64,000 bases of DNA from Spongiihabitans sp965206355. GTDB taxonomy: Bacteria; Pseudomonadota; Gammaproteobacteria; Arenicellales; Poriferihabitantaceae. The translations under genes were made by a program, and so were the position numbers. The notes under the pieces are model-generated. The model saw only the letters and a list, made by a program, of their open reading frames with translations, did no database searches and was not told the origin of the DNA. This document shows positions 9,067 through 18,725 of the stretch, piece after piece. The stretch is taken from positions 1,736,001 through 1,800,000 of the forward strand of contig OZ242212.1 in NCBI GenBank assembly GCA_965206355.1, written 5' to 3'. How positions within the stretch are numbered: the stretch's first letter is position 1; each line of letters opens with the position of its first letter.

Positions 9067-9196
9067 GCGTTACTGGAGCCATTTCTCGGGTTGCAATATA
9101 ATAATCAGCGTTACTGGAGCCATTGCTCGGGTTGCAACATAATAATCAGCGTTACTGGGGCCATTGCTCGGGTTGCAATATAATAATCAGCGTTAC
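9067..9196 (+). repeat. 41-bp tandem repeat across the cdsA 3' end and dxr start
   Basis: Three full units beginning GCGTTACTGG at 9067, 9108 and 9149 and a partial one at 9190. Each unit contains the cdsA tail codons (encoding LIIILQPEQW), a TAA and an in-unit ATG. The array therefore multiplies the cdsA end and places several candidate start codons ahead of dxr. The unit is not a multiple of three, so successive copies shift frame. Confidence 0.9.
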
Positions 9197-9991
9197 AAAA
9201 ACAGGTGTGGCAGCGATTAAACCGTCAATTCGATCGAGAATACCACCGTGTCCGGGTAATAAATGCCCACTATCCTTAACTCCGGCAAGGCGTTTTAGCC
9301 GACTTTCGTATAAATCACCGACCACACTGAAAACGGCGATACTTAATGCCGCTACCATCCAAACCGATAGACGGTTAACTGAAAAACCGAACAGGTACAA
9401 TCCAAACAGGGCTGCAATAACAGCAACCCCGAACAGACCACCGACCACGCCTTCAACGGTTTTATTCGGACTCAATGCTGGCGCGAGCTTGTTTTTGCCA
9501 ACGGTCTTGCCAGTGAAATAGGCAAAACAGTCGGCTGCCCAGACCATAACGAACAGAGCGACAGTTGCCATGCCACCTTGTTCAGTCTGCTGATGTAGCA
9601 AAACCAATGCTGCCCAGACTCCGAGCAAACAAAACGCTCCCAGTAAAAAATGCAATACCGAACGACATTTTGGCTGAGCTGGCGGATGGGGTATTGTCGC
9701 TAACCTGAAGCGCGACAAGCGATAAGTTTGATAAAGCCAGAATAACGCGCTGAACAGGCATATTAAAAACAATAATTGTGCTTGATAAACCAGCCACCAA
9801 GTTGCGGTTGCCAGACCGATAGCGGTGATTGCAAATAGTGCAGGAGCATTAATGGTTAAGCGATTCCATTCATATAAGCCCAGCAGCGCAACAGCCAGAA
9901 GCATCACGCTGAGCCAGTGGGTTGGCAGAGATAGGGTCAGCAGGATAACCACCGGAGCCAGTAGCAGGGCAGTAACAATACGAATCCACAT
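9152..9991 (-). CDS. cdsA: phosphatidate cytidylyltransferase (CDP-diglyceride synthase)
   Basis: A 279-residue integral membrane enzyme making CDP-diacylglycerol from phosphatidate and CTP. It has about eight hydrophobic segments. The family signature near the C-terminus is intact: SRLKRLAGVKDSG followed by LPGHGGILDRIDGL. Its stop lies within the 41-bp tandem array, and its last residues are encoded by a repeat unit. The start overlaps the uppS stop by one base. Confidence 0.95.
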   Translation of the reverse strand: MWIRIVTALLLAPVVILLTLSLPTHWLSVMLLAVALLGLYEWNRLTINAPALFAITAIGLATATWWLVYQAQLLFLICLFSALFWLYQTYRLSRFRLATIPHPPAQPKCRSVLHFLLGAFCLLGVWAALVLLHQQTEQGGMATVALFVMVWAADCFAYFTGKTVGKNKLAPALSPNKTVEGVVGGLFGVAVIAALFGLYLFGFSVNRLSVWMVAALSIAVFSVVGDLYESRLKRLAGVKDSGHLLPGHGGILDRIDGLIAATPVFVTLIIILQPEQWPQ

Positions 9992-10845
9992 TATCTCAAT
10001 CGTTCAACTTGTGCGCTGGTTTTACCAAAACGTCGTTGTCGCTGTGCGAAGGTCTGCAATGCCGTATCCAGATCGGCTTCAGCAAAATCGGGCCAATGGG
10101 TATCGGTAAAATACAGCTCGGTATAAGCGAGTTGCCATAACAGAAAATTACTGATTCTCTGCTCACCACCGGTGCGAATAAAAAAATCCGGTTCCGGAAG
10201 TTCATGGGTGCATAAACGTGATTCGATTAGGTCGGTGGAGATGGATGCCACAGACATATCCCCTTTCTCAACCTGTGAGGTGATGGCTTTACACGCCTCC
10301 AACAAATCCCATTTGCCACTATAGTTGACCGCGATAGTCAGATTTAAGCCCTGGTTATTAGCGGTCAGTTTATCGGCGTCAGCAATGGCATATTGCAAGC
10401 GTTCTGGAAAACGACTCAAGTCACCGATGATGCGCAACCTGACATGGTGCTTGTGTAGATCGTATATTTCGTTTTTCAGCGTTGTGGTTAATAGATCAAG
10501 TAAAAGTGTTACTTCGGCAGGCGGGCGTTGCCAGTTTTCACGGCTAAAGGCAAACAGGGTCAGATAAGGGATGCGGCGTTGGGCACAGGCGCTAACAATG
10601 TTTTTTACGCGCTCAACACCCTTGCGGTGACCAGCAACCCGTGGTAATCCCTGTTTTTTCGCCCAGCGTCCATTGCCATCCATGATGACCGCAATGTGGT
10701 GCGGTGTCTTTGCATAAGACTCAATGGTGTCCGAATCAGGCACGGCAGTATAATTTGAAGACAGTGAAATGGGTTTACCGAATAAGCTAAACTTCCATAA
10801 TTTCTTTTTCTTTTTCCGCGACCACGCTATCAATAATCGCAACAT
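9991..10845 (-). CDS. uppS: isoprenyl diphosphate (undecaprenyl diphosphate) synthase
   Basis: A cis-prenyltransferase that makes the C55 lipid carrier for cell-wall synthesis. Seen: HHIAVIMDGNGRWAKKQG with the catalytic Asp, FAFSRENWQRP, and RTGGEQRISNFLLWQ. The given ATG at 10845 overlaps frr by 59 bp and yields a lysine run that is just frr read in another frame. A GTG at 10743 would start 13 residues before HHIAVIMDG, closer to the usual family N-terminus, and may be the true start. Position between frr and cdsA is canonical. Confidence 0.93.
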   Translation of the reverse strand: MLRLLIAWSRKKKKKLWKFSLFGKPISLSSNYTAVPDSDTIESYAKTPHHIAVIMDGNGRWAKKQGLPRVAGHRKGVERVKNIVSACAQRRIPYLTLFAFSRENWQRPPAEVTLLLDLLTTTLKNEIYDLHKHHVRLRIIGDLSRFPERLQYAIADADKLTANNQGLNLTIAVNYSGKWDLLEACKAITSQVEKGDMSVASISTDLIESRLCTHELPEPDFFIRTGGEQRISNFLLWQLAYTELYFTDTHWPDFAEADLDTALQTFAQRQRRFGKTSAQVERLR

Positions 10846-11344
10846 ACTTATCGGTTAATAGCTGCATCTCAGCTTCCGACTGTTTTTCCTGATCTTCGGA
10901 AATTTCCTTTTCTTTCAGAAGTTCCCTAACCGTATGTATGGCATCGCGACGAATGTTTCGGATCGCAATTTTGCCATTCTCTCCCTCGTGTTTAACCACC
11001 TTACTGAGTTCAATTCGACGCGCTTCGGTCATCGGTGGCAGGGGGATTTTCATAGTTTCTCCGGCAGTAATGGGATTCAATCCCAAATCTGATTCCAGAA
11101 TCGTTTTTTCAATCACAGACAGCATTTGTTTTTCCCACGGTTGTACATTTAGTGTTCGCGCATCGGCAACAGACACCGTGGCAACCTGATTAATTGGGGT
11201 TGCCGCACCATAATAATTGACTGATAAGTGATCTAGCAGTGCGGTGGTAGCACGACCGGTACGAATTCGAGCCATTTCGTCCCGAGTCGCATCCACCGTT
11301 TTATTCATCCGTTGTTCCGCATCTTTTTTGATTTCGTTTAACAT
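10787..11344 (-). CDS. frr: ribosome recycling factor
   Basis: RRF, 185 residues, the same length as E. coli, which splits post-termination ribosomes with EF-G. Typical blocks are RTGRATTALLDHLSVNYYG, INQVATVSVADARTL, KIPLPPMTEARR and RNIRRDAIHTV. Normally pyrH lies immediately upstream; here a 214-bp gap without a gene separates frr from tsf. Confidence 0.97.
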   Translation of the reverse strand: MLNEIKKDAEQRMNKTVDATRDEMARIRTGRATTALLDHLSVNYYGAATPINQVATVSVADARTLNVQPWEKQMLSVIEKTILESDLGLNPITAGETMKIPLPPMTEARRIELSKVVKHEGENGKIAIRNIRRDAIHTVRELLKEKEISEDQEKQSEAEMQLLTDKYVAIIDSVVAEKEKEIMEV

Positions 11345-11558
11345 GATTACCTCTATATCTAATAGCTAATTAGTAGCTTGCAGCATTGTCGGCAGTGTCT
11401 GGCATGGGTTCTTTTAACGAAATAATCCCGCCCCGTCAGGAGGGTATTTGTCTTTTTTGCACAATCTCTTTGCTTGCGTTACCGAGAAGAGTAGGGGAGT
11501 AGAGCGTTCATCCCCGCTGTGATTGCTGTTCCGACATAATCAATGCGTATAACTCATC
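11345..11558. other. tsf-frr gap lacking pyrH
   Basis: This 214-bp stretch lies where pyrH usually is. No UMP kinase motif or decayed frame is visible on either strand. Confidence 0.6.
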
Positions 11559-12467
11559 CTATGTTTCCACCTGTGCCATGACTTCGGCGACGAAATTCTC
11601 GTTGCATTTTTCAATGCCTTCGCCGACCTCAAAGCGCACCATATCGGTGATGGTCACGTCAGCCGCTTGTAGCAGATCGCCAACAGTTTGCTCGGGGTTT
11701 TTGACGAAATCTTGTTCGAGCAAGGTGTTTTCTTTCAGGAATTTCTTTATTCGACCACCCACCATTTTTTCTATAATGTCTGCGGGTTTGCCACTTTCCT
11801 CAGCTTGGGCAATAAAAATTTCTTTTTCTTTAGTCAGTAAAGCAGAATCCATTTCGTCTTCAGAAAGACACAAAGGTCTGCTGGCGGCGATGTGCATTGC
11901 AATATCACGACTCAATGCCTCAATGCGCTCCCCAGTGTTGCCACTTAATCTGACCAGCACACCAATTTTTGAGCCATGCAAGTAACATCCGATAACACCA
12001 CCGTTTGCCTCAAGTCGGGCAAATCGCCGAACGCTAATGTTTTCCCCGATTTTGCTAATCAAATTCTGTCTGGCGACTTCTACCGAATCACCGTTTTCCA
12101 GATTGACTGAAGCGAGTTTCTCGCTGTCAGCGGCACTATCGGCAAGGGCATTGGTCAGCACGACCTGAGCAACACCGTTGGAAAAACTTTGAAAGGAAGT
12201 GTCTTTGGCAACAAAATCAGTTTCACTATTGACTTCTACCAACACGCAGGCAGATTGATGCTGTGCCGAAACAATGACACCTTCGGCAGCAATACGTCCT
12301 GCTTTTTTCTGTGCGGTTGCCGCCCCTTTTTTACGTAGACTTTCTATGGCTAATTCCATAGCATTTTCCGTGTCGCCATTGATTTCGGTCAATGCTTTTT
12401 TACAATCCATCATGCCCGCGCCGGTGCGCTGACGAAGCTCTTTAATCATTGCTGCGGTGATTGCCAT
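11559..12467 (-). CDS. tsf: translation elongation factor Ts
   Basis: EF-Ts (302 residues), the nucleotide exchange factor for EF-Tu. The N-terminal UBA-like domain with MIKELRQRTGAGMMDCKKAL and the ILVEVNSETDFVA-type core motif (VLVEVNSETDFVAKD) are present. The ATG at 12467 has GGAG nine bases upstream and gives the normal N-terminus, so a longer reading from 12581 is rejected. It follows rpsB after a 267-bp gap. Confidence 0.96.
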   Translation of the reverse strand: MAITAAMIKELRQRTGAGMMDCKKALTEINGDTENAMELAIESLRKKGAATAQKKAGRIAAEGVIVSAQHQSACVLVEVNSETDFVAKDTSFQSFSNGVAQVVLTNALADSAADSEKLASVNLENGDSVEVARQNLISKIGENISVRRFARLEANGGVIGCYLHGSKIGVLVRLSGNTGERIEALSRDIAMHIAASRPLCLSEDEMDSALLTKEKEIFIAQAEESGKPADIIEKMVGGRIKKFLKENTLLEQDFVKNPEQTVGDLLQAADVTITDMVRFEVGEGIEKCNENFVAEVMAQVET

Positions 12468-12734
12468 TTGTTCAGACTCCGGTAATGTTGTTGGGTATAT
12501 CAAAGATAATGGTTGTGCTTGATTTTTTTCTGGGACATGTTTGTCATAAAAACAAGGTTGCCTGTGGGCATGATCTGCCACTCCTTTTTTATACCCTAGG
12601 AGGTGGGTCAGGGGAGGGCGACAGATCTTTTAAGCTCCGCGACACTCCACATGCCACGGTTTTCTCCCCCTGATTAAATGTTATAGTGGGTCATCGTTCT
12701 CTTGTGCGCTGAATGCTTTGTCTGATAGTTTGAA

Positions 12735-13829
12735 TCAGGCGGTTTTTGAGGTTGTTTTCTTGACGACTTGCTTTTTAGTCACGGTCTTTTTAGCTGTGGT
12801 CTTTTTAGCTGTGGTCTTTTTAGCCGCCGTTTTTTTCGTAACAACCACCTCGGTGGCAGTGTCTTGTGCCGCTTTTTTAAGCACTTTCTTTTTAACGAGT
12901 TTCTTTTTAACGACTTTTTTCTTAATGACTTTTTTAACGGCTGGTTTTTCTTCTGCTGTACGAGCTACTGCATCAGTCGCCGCAACGGATTCTTCGTCAG
13001 CCGATGCTGGCTCAGTCCGGTGTTTGGATGCGGATTTTCTAACCACGACCTTCGCGTTCTCCTTGCCTTTGCGATTAGTAACCACCTGATTCGAATCATC
13101 AATTTCAATGTATTCGTCATCACCCGTAGCGACTTCCACATTCTGAATAGTCGTACGGGATTCAATAATCGTGTCCGCAGCCGCTTGCAGATACAAGCTG
13201 ATCGCTCTGGATGAGTCATCATTACCGGGTATCACATAATCCACACCTTTTATGGAGCAGTTAGAGTCAACCACCGCGATCACTGGAATCCCCAGCTTAT
13301 TGGCTTCAGCTACGGCGATGTATTCATGCTCAACATCAATCACAAACAAAGCGTCTGGCAGAGTGTTCATATCCTTAATGCCCGCAAGCGTCCGGTCTAA
13401 TTTGGCGCGTTCCCTTTCAAGAGATAATCCTTCTTTTTTACTCAATTTCGCAACCGCATTTGAGTTGATACGTTGCTCAAGCTCTTTGAGTCGGGTAATA
13501 GAATTCTTTACGGTTTGAAAATTGGTTAACATCCCCCCTAACCAGCGATGATCCACATAGGGTGTCCCGCAACGGATGCCATGTTCTTTGACGATTTTTC
13601 CAGCCTGACGTTTAGTGCCGACAAACAGCACTTTGCCGCTTTGGGCGGTAATGGAACCGATGTAGTTCATTGCCTCTTTCAACATCGGCAACGTCTTATC
13701 CAGATTGATGATGTGGATTTTATTGCGGTGGCCAAAGATATATGGCGACATGGAAGGGGACCAGTAACGTGTCTGGTGACCGAAGTGTACACCCGCTTTC
13801 AGTAGCTGGCGCATGGTGATTTCTGACAT
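12735..13829 (-). CDS. rpsB: 30S ribosomal protein S2 with a lysine-rich C-terminal extension
   Basis: The first about 230 residues are a normal S2 (MRQLLKAGVHFGHQTRYWSP, YVDHRWLGGMLTNF, LPDALFVIDVEHE, GVDYVIPGNDDS). The protein then continues to 364 residues, about 120 more than E. coli S2. The tail first has an acidic/mixed linker, then a low-complexity block rich in KK-x-VV and KKTTAKK units, resembling histone-H1-like or AlgP-like tails. Divergent from map, as in most gammaproteobacteria. The core is certain; the role of the tail (RNA or DNA binding) is inference. Confidence 0.95.
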   Translation of the reverse strand: MSEITMRQLLKAGVHFGHQTRYWSPSMSPYIFGHRNKIHIINLDKTLPMLKEAMNYIGSITAQSGKVLFVGTKRQAGKIVKEHGIRCGTPYVDHRWLGGMLTNFQTVKNSITRLKELEQRINSNAVAKLSKKEGLSLERERAKLDRTLAGIKDMNTLPDALFVIDVEHEYIAVAEANKLGIPVIAVVDSNCSIKGVDYVIPGNDDSSRAISLYLQAAADTIIESRTTIQNVEVATGDDEYIEIDDSNQVVTNRKGKENAKVVVRKSASKHRTEPASADEESVAATDAVARTAEEKPAVKKVIKKKVVKKKLVKKKVLKKAAQDTATEVVVTKKTAAKKTTAKKTTAKKTVTKKQVVKKTTSKTA

Positions 13830-14088
13830 ATTTCAATGCTATAGTGTGTTGTGGGTTAAGCCTCCACGGTTACTGTCCACCAACCAGCGCACAGAGGTAT
13901 TACGATATACGCAATAACGCTGTTTTGCTGGCACCCGAGAGAACATAATTGCCGTGTGCGAATTTAATGACCGATACGCCAATTAGCGGTATATCGGATA
14001 AGGGCGGCGGATTTTACCTAAAAATGGTTGAAGAAAAAAGCATAATTTGGGAGTATAACCCTCCTTTTTCGTATAACCATGTAAAAAA

Positions 14089-14841
14089 ATGCCTGTTACC
14101 ATTAAAAATGCCGAAGAAATAGAGAAAATGCGAGTCGTCGGTCGGCTTGCTGCCGAGGTGCTTGATATGATTGAGGATGAAGTCAAGGCGGGGGTTTCCA
14201 CCGACCAACTCAATACCCTGTGCCATGATTTTATTGTCAATGAGCAGCAGGCTATTCCGGCACCACTCAATTACCGTGGCTTCCCTAAATCCATTTGTAC
14301 CTCAGTTAATCATGTCATTTGTCATGGCATCCCGTCTGACAAAGTGCTAAAAAACGGTGATATTATTAATATTGATGTTACCGTGATTAAAGATGAGTTT
14401 CATGGTGATAGCAGTCGTATGTTCTATGTCGGCACACCCTCTATCCGCGCGAAACGGCTGAGCGAAATTAGTTTTGAATGTATGCACAAAGGCATTGAGC
14501 TGGTCAAACCCGGGGTACAGCTTGGTGATATTGGCTATGTGATTCAGCAACATGCGGAAAACAATGGTTTCTCGGTCGTTCGTGAATACTGTGGTCACGG
14601 CATCGGTCGGATATTCCATGAAGACCCGCAAGTTTTGCACTACGGTACCCCCGCAACCGGTATGGCAATACAATCTGGCATGACATTTACCATTGAACCG
14701 ATGATTAATGCCGGCAAAAAAGAAACCCGATTGCTCAACGATAACTGGACCGTCGTTACCAAAGATCGAAGCCTTTCTGCACAGTGGGAACACACCTTGC
14801 TGGTTACCGATAGTGGTTACGAGATTCTGACCCGCTCATGA
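14089..14841 (+). CDS. map: methionine aminopeptidase, type I
   Basis: A 250-residue cytosolic metalloprotease removing the initiator Met. The five metal ligands are visible: Asp in INIDVTV, Asp in FHGDSSRMF, His in GHGIGRIFHE, Glu in TIEPMI and Glu in QWEHTLLVT. It is divergent from rpsB and overlaps glnD by 4 bp (ATGA). Confidence 0.97.
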   Translation: MPVTIKNAEEIEKMRVVGRLAAEVLDMIEDEVKAGVSTDQLNTLCHDFIVNEQQAIPAPLNYRGFPKSICTSVNHVICHGIPSDKVLKNGDIINIDVTVIKDEFHGDSSRMFYVGTPSIRAKRLSEISFECMHKGIELVKPGVQLGDIGYVIQQHAENNGFSVVREYCGHGIGRIFHEDPQVLHYGTPATGMAIQSGMTFTIEPMINAGKKETRLLNDNWTVVTKDRSLSAQWEHTLLVTDSGYEILTRS

Positions 14842-17534
14842 GTCGTTTGATTCGCACCGAATTATTTGATGTCGCTCGTTTTGATGCGGATTTCGAGTGT
14901 GCGGATGAAGCTCATAGCAAGACGCCTGCGAGCTTTCAGTCGCTATTGCAATCGGCTCTGGACAACGGTAAAACCGTGCTCGCTGAATATCACCTTGAAG
15001 GTGGTAATGCGGCGACCCTCGGCAGACAACAAAGCTGGTTGATTGATCAAATTCTGCTGCGCTGTTGGCGGCGTTGCTTTTTTATAGACAGACTCTGCGC
15101 TGATCGACCTGTTGATGCTAAATGTGATGTCCCGTCACTGATTGCTACTGGTGGTTATGGGCGACGGGAGCTGAATTTTGAATCGGATATTGACCTGCTT
15201 TTATTATTGCCGGAGCAAATACACAAATCTCAAATGGAAACCATCGGCTCGTTTATTCGCTTTTGCTGGGATATTGGGCTCAAGGTCGGGCATAGTGTCG
15301 GCACAGTTGCCGAATGCGTTAAATCGGCATCGGCAGATTTGACCGTGATAACCAATATGCTGGATGCACGCTTGATTGAAGGCGATCAATCACTATTTGA
15401 AAAACTGCAAGCAAAATTAAGAGCGCCGGGGGTATGGTCGATGGACAAATACTTTAAGGGCAAGCGACAGGAACAACAGGCGCGACATCTGCATTTTGGC
15501 GACACGGCTTATAATCTTGAACCGGATTTGAAAGAAAGTCCCGGGGGGCTTCGAGATTTGCATGTCATTAGCTGGGTTGCCAATCGCTATTTTGGTACCA
15601 GCGATTTCGCTGAACTGGTCGAACATCACTTTCTCACCGAGCAGGAATATCGTGCCCTCATCAAAGGCAGAAATTTTCTCTTGCAGTTAAGAAATGGATT
15701 GCATCTACTTGCTGGTCGTTGCGAAGACAGGTTGTTATTTGATTACCAGCGGGGTCTCGCCAAGCAATTAGGGTATAAGCAGCGGGGCAATCATCTCGAT
15801 GTTGAGCAGATGATGAAACGATATTATCGCACTGTGCAGGAATTGCAGTTGTTAAATGAATTGTTATTACAGCATTTTCAGGAAAGCATCCTGCAAACCA
15901 GAAAACCACGAGCCCGAAAAATCAACAGCCGATTTAATGCGATCGGTAATTTTCTCGAAACTGCCCATGCTAGTGTATTTGCACAACAGCCTAATGCGAT
16001 GCTTGAAATGTTTTATTTGATGCAGCAACATCCGCAACTTATTGGCATTCGTGCCGGCACCATTCGCCAACTGCGTAGCCATCTCCAGATAATTGATGGC
16101 AGTTATCGTAAAGATCCGGCAAATAAAGCGACTTTTCTGAACATCTTCAAATATCAACAAGGGCTGACCCACGTATTACGGCGGATGAACGCATACGGTG
16201 TACTCGGCGCATTCTTTCCGGAATTCGGAAAAATTGTCGGACAAATGCAGCATGATTTATTCCACATCTTTACTGTGGATGCACATTCACTGTTTGTGGT
16301 CGGGAATATCCGTTATTTTATGCTGGAAAAATGTGCAGAAGAATTCTCGATTCTTAGCACCATACTACACCAGTTAAATCGGCGCGAACGGCTGTATCTG
16401 GCGGCGTTATGCCATGACATTGGTAAAGGCAGTGGTGGTGATCATTCATTAGTCGGGGAAAAAATTGCGCTGGCGCTATGCAAGCGACTTGAGTTATCGG
16501 AATACGATGCACAATTCGTCGCTTGGTTAGTCAGGAACCACCTGATTATGTCATGGACGGCACAACGTGAAGATACCTCTGACCCCAGAGTTATAGACCG
16601 ATTTGCCGAGATTGTTGGCGATCAGGAGCATCTTGATAATTTATACTTGTTGACCGTTGCCGATATACGCGGTACCAGCCATAATGTCTGGAACGAATGG
16701 AAAGGTCAGTTACTGATTAACCTATATACCGCAACATCGCGGCGGTTGCGTTCTGGAATCAGTGGCGCAGCAGCCATTCGCCAACGCATTGATGACCGTA
16801 AACGTGCAATTGGGAAATTACTGGGAAAATCCATTGCCGAAGCCACATTAATGCAAATCTGGCAACAATTGGATCAGGAGTATTTTCTACGTAACGGACC
16901 TGAATCCTGTGCCTGGCATGCTCAACAGATTGAAGCTACCAATTTACTGGCACTGCCACTAGTTGCAACACGAAATCGACCGGAAATCAAAGCGCAACAA
17001 ATTCTGGTGGTCGCGCCGGAATCCGATAATTTATTGCCACAGAGTAGCGCGGCTATCGACCGTCTTGGCTTAAGTATTCTGGATGCCCGCATCCATAAAA
17101 CCAAATCCGGATTGTCTCTATTGGTTTTTGTAATCGTCAGTCATGATGTCGCACCAACCAACAAACAGCTTGATGTTCAAACTCAAAAAATACGTACCTT
17201 TTTGTTGTCTCCGCCAACGCATTATATTCCGCTATCGAAAAATCCACCGCGGGCATTTAAACAATTCAAAGTGCCCACAACCGTTGCTTTTTCCGACAAT
17301 GAGGAACTGGGACATACCACCATGGACATCGTTTCTCAGGATCGTCCCGGATTGTTATACCATGTTTCCATTGCCTTACTTGAATGCAAGGTACGGTTAA
17401 TATCGGCAAAGGTTTCCACGGTCGGTGAAAAAGCTGAAGACACATTTTTCATTGTTGACCGAGATGGCAATCCGGTAAGCTCGAATGAACAGCGCTGTTG
17501 TCTGCAACAAAAATTAGAGTATTATCTGAACTAA
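14838..17534 (+). CDS. glnD: PII uridylyltransferase / uridylyl-removing enzyme
   Basis: An 898-residue bifunctional nitrogen sensor. Domains in order: nucleotidyltransferase with GGYGRREL and SDIDLLLL (about 98-116), a PII-UTase helical domain with KESPGGLRDLH, an HD domain with LAALCHDIGKG and GDHS (about 525-545), and two C-terminal ACT domains that bind glutamine (the second with TTMDIVSQDRPGLLYHVS). Length and order are those of E. coli GlnD (890). Translationally coupled to map. Confidence 0.96.
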   Translation: MSRLIRTELFDVARFDADFECADEAHSKTPASFQSLLQSALDNGKTVLAEYHLEGGNAATLGRQQSWLIDQILLRCWRRCFFIDRLCADRPVDAKCDVPSLIATGGYGRRELNFESDIDLLLLLPEQIHKSQMETIGSFIRFCWDIGLKVGHSVGTVAECVKSASADLTVITNMLDARLIEGDQSLFEKLQAKLRAPGVWSMDKYFKGKRQEQQARHLHFGDTAYNLEPDLKESPGGLRDLHVISWVANRYFGTSDFAELVEHHFLTEQEYRALIKGRNFLLQLRNGLHLLAGRCEDRLLFDYQRGLAKQLGYKQRGNHLDVEQMMKRYYRTVQELQLLNELLLQHFQESILQTRKPRARKINSRFNAIGNFLETAHASVFAQQPNAMLEMFYLMQQHPQLIGIRAGTIRQLRSHLQIIDGSYRKDPANKATFLNIFKYQQGLTHVLRRMNAYGVLGAFFPEFGKIVGQMQHDLFHIFTVDAHSLFVVGNIRYFMLEKCAEEFSILSTILHQLNRRERLYLAALCHDIGKGSGGDHSLVGEKIALALCKRLELSEYDAQFVAWLVRNHLIMSWTAQREDTSDPRVIDRFAEIVGDQEHLDNLYLLTVADIRGTSHNVWNEWKGQLLINLYTATSRRLRSGISGAAAIRQRIDDRKRAIGKLLGKSIAEATLMQIWQQLDQEYFLRNGPESCAWHAQQIEATNLLALPLVATRNRPEIKAQQILVVAPESDNLLPQSSAAIDRLGLSILDARIHKTKSGLSLLVFVIVSHDVAPTNKQLDVQTQKIRTFLLSPPTHYIPLSKNPPRAFKQFKVPTTVAFSDNEELGHTTMDIVSQDRPGLLYHVSIALLECKVRLISAKVSTVGEKAEDTFFIVDRDGNPVSSNEQRCCLQQKLEYYLN

Positions 17535-17575
17535 CCTATAGATGCGAGCATACCAAAGCCGTCTTAATCCGCGCG

Positions 17576-18601
17576 ATGACAAATAGAGCGTCTTTAAGAA
17601 GGGAATTTATCAGCAACAACCAGTGGGGGGACGCAGAATCCGTACCACTGATTGCCGATGCTTCTTTTCGGCAATATTATCGGTTAGTCCGCCAGAACAA
17701 AACCGTGATGCTCATGGATGACCCTCCCGAACACACGACGATACGGTCATTTCTGCATATCACGAAACACTTGCAACGACTCGGACTGCGGGTTCCGCAC
17801 ATATTTTCCCATGATAGCCACAACGGCTTTATACTCCTTGAAGATTTGGGAAGCGAAACATTTAGTGCGCTGTTAAATACGGGTATGGACGAGTTTTCCC
17901 TGTATGAGAAAGCGATACATACGCTAACCGATTTGCATAATAACCCGCATGCCTCTGACATTAACATCGCCAGCTATGATTTTGAGCAATTACTTGTTGA
18001 AGCAGATTTGTTTACGACGTGGTATCTGCCCGCAGTTAACGGCGAAGCGATTGATCCGCAGCAACAAGCAAATTACCAAATTGCATGGAAGACCATCTTT
18101 GACAATTTACCAGAAATCAAACCGACACTGGTATTGCGCGACTATCATGTGGACAATCTTATGCTAGCAGACGAGCGCTGTGCATTACTTGATTATCAGG
18201 ATGCGCTTATCGGCTCGCCCGCTTATGATGTTGTGTCCCTGATGGAAGATGCGCGCCGAGACATTGACGATCATTTATATGCGCAAATTTTAGAAATTTA
18301 TTTTAATCAATGTCCGCAAACAAACCGCCGAGCATTTAAGCATCACTGTCTGATCTGGAGCGTCCAGCGACACTGCAAAGTAGCCGGGATATTTACCCGT
18401 TTATGGTTGCGTGACAACAAACCGAGCTATCAGCTTCATCTGACCCGCGTGCTGACACTATTACAAAGGCGGCTCAACAATCCGCACTTATCGCCCCTGT
18501 CCGCATGGTTCAAGCAAAATGGTATCAGCCTGAATCATCGGCAACCACAAGCCAGCCGCGAGGAGATATTATCCAGACTAGGCATTGAGCATGGAACATA
18601 G
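17576..18601 (+). CDS. aminoglycoside-phosphotransferase-fold sugar kinase, AmgK-like
   Basis: A protein kinase-like phosphotransferase of 341 residues. The catalytic loop VLRDYHVDNLML (H-x-D-x-x-x-x-N form) and the metal-binding LLDYQDALIGSPAYDVVSLM are typical of anomeric N-acetylmuramate/N-acetylglucosamine kinase AmgK of the cell-wall recycling route. AmgK is usually followed by murU; here an EEP phosphatase follows instead. The ATG at 17576 is preferred over a TTG at 17498 inside glnD. The family is sure; the exact substrate is inference. Confidence 0.78.
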   Translation: MTNRASLRREFISNNQWGDAESVPLIADASFRQYYRLVRQNKTVMLMDDPPEHTTIRSFLHITKHLQRLGLRVPHIFSHDSHNGFILLEDLGSETFSALLNTGMDEFSLYEKAIHTLTDLHNNPHASDINIASYDFEQLLVEADLFTTWYLPAVNGEAIDPQQQANYQIAWKTIFDNLPEIKPTLVLRDYHVDNLMLADERCALLDYQDALIGSPAYDVVSLMEDARRDIDDHLYAQILEIYFNQCPQTNRRAFKHHCLIWSVQRHCKVAGIFTRLWLRDNKPSYQLHLTRVLTLLQRRLNNPHLSPLSAWFKQNGISLNHRQPQASREEILSRLGIEHGT

Positions 18602-18725
18602 ACATGAAACATATCGCAATTCGTAATCCGTAATCAAGTTCAACCACACTTTCCCCCGTTATTATGACAAAATCCACGCCATAGCTCTTCAAAATGATGC
18701 CATTAGAACCACAAAGCCCGCCACC

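Noticed and set aside
9067..9196. Possible CRISPR-like or iteron array at cdsA/dxr
   Set aside because: The 41-bp units have no spacers and are copies of the coding junction itself; no replication gene is close.
12569..12585. A 16-bp identity (ATCTGCCACTCCTTTT) shared with about 28619-28634
   Set aside because: Sequences on both sides do not align, so a common element is not supported.
12718..13214. Long open frames opposite the rpsB tail
   Set aside because: They are shadows of the lysine-rich S2 codons (AAA/AAG read as Phe/Leu on the other strand).
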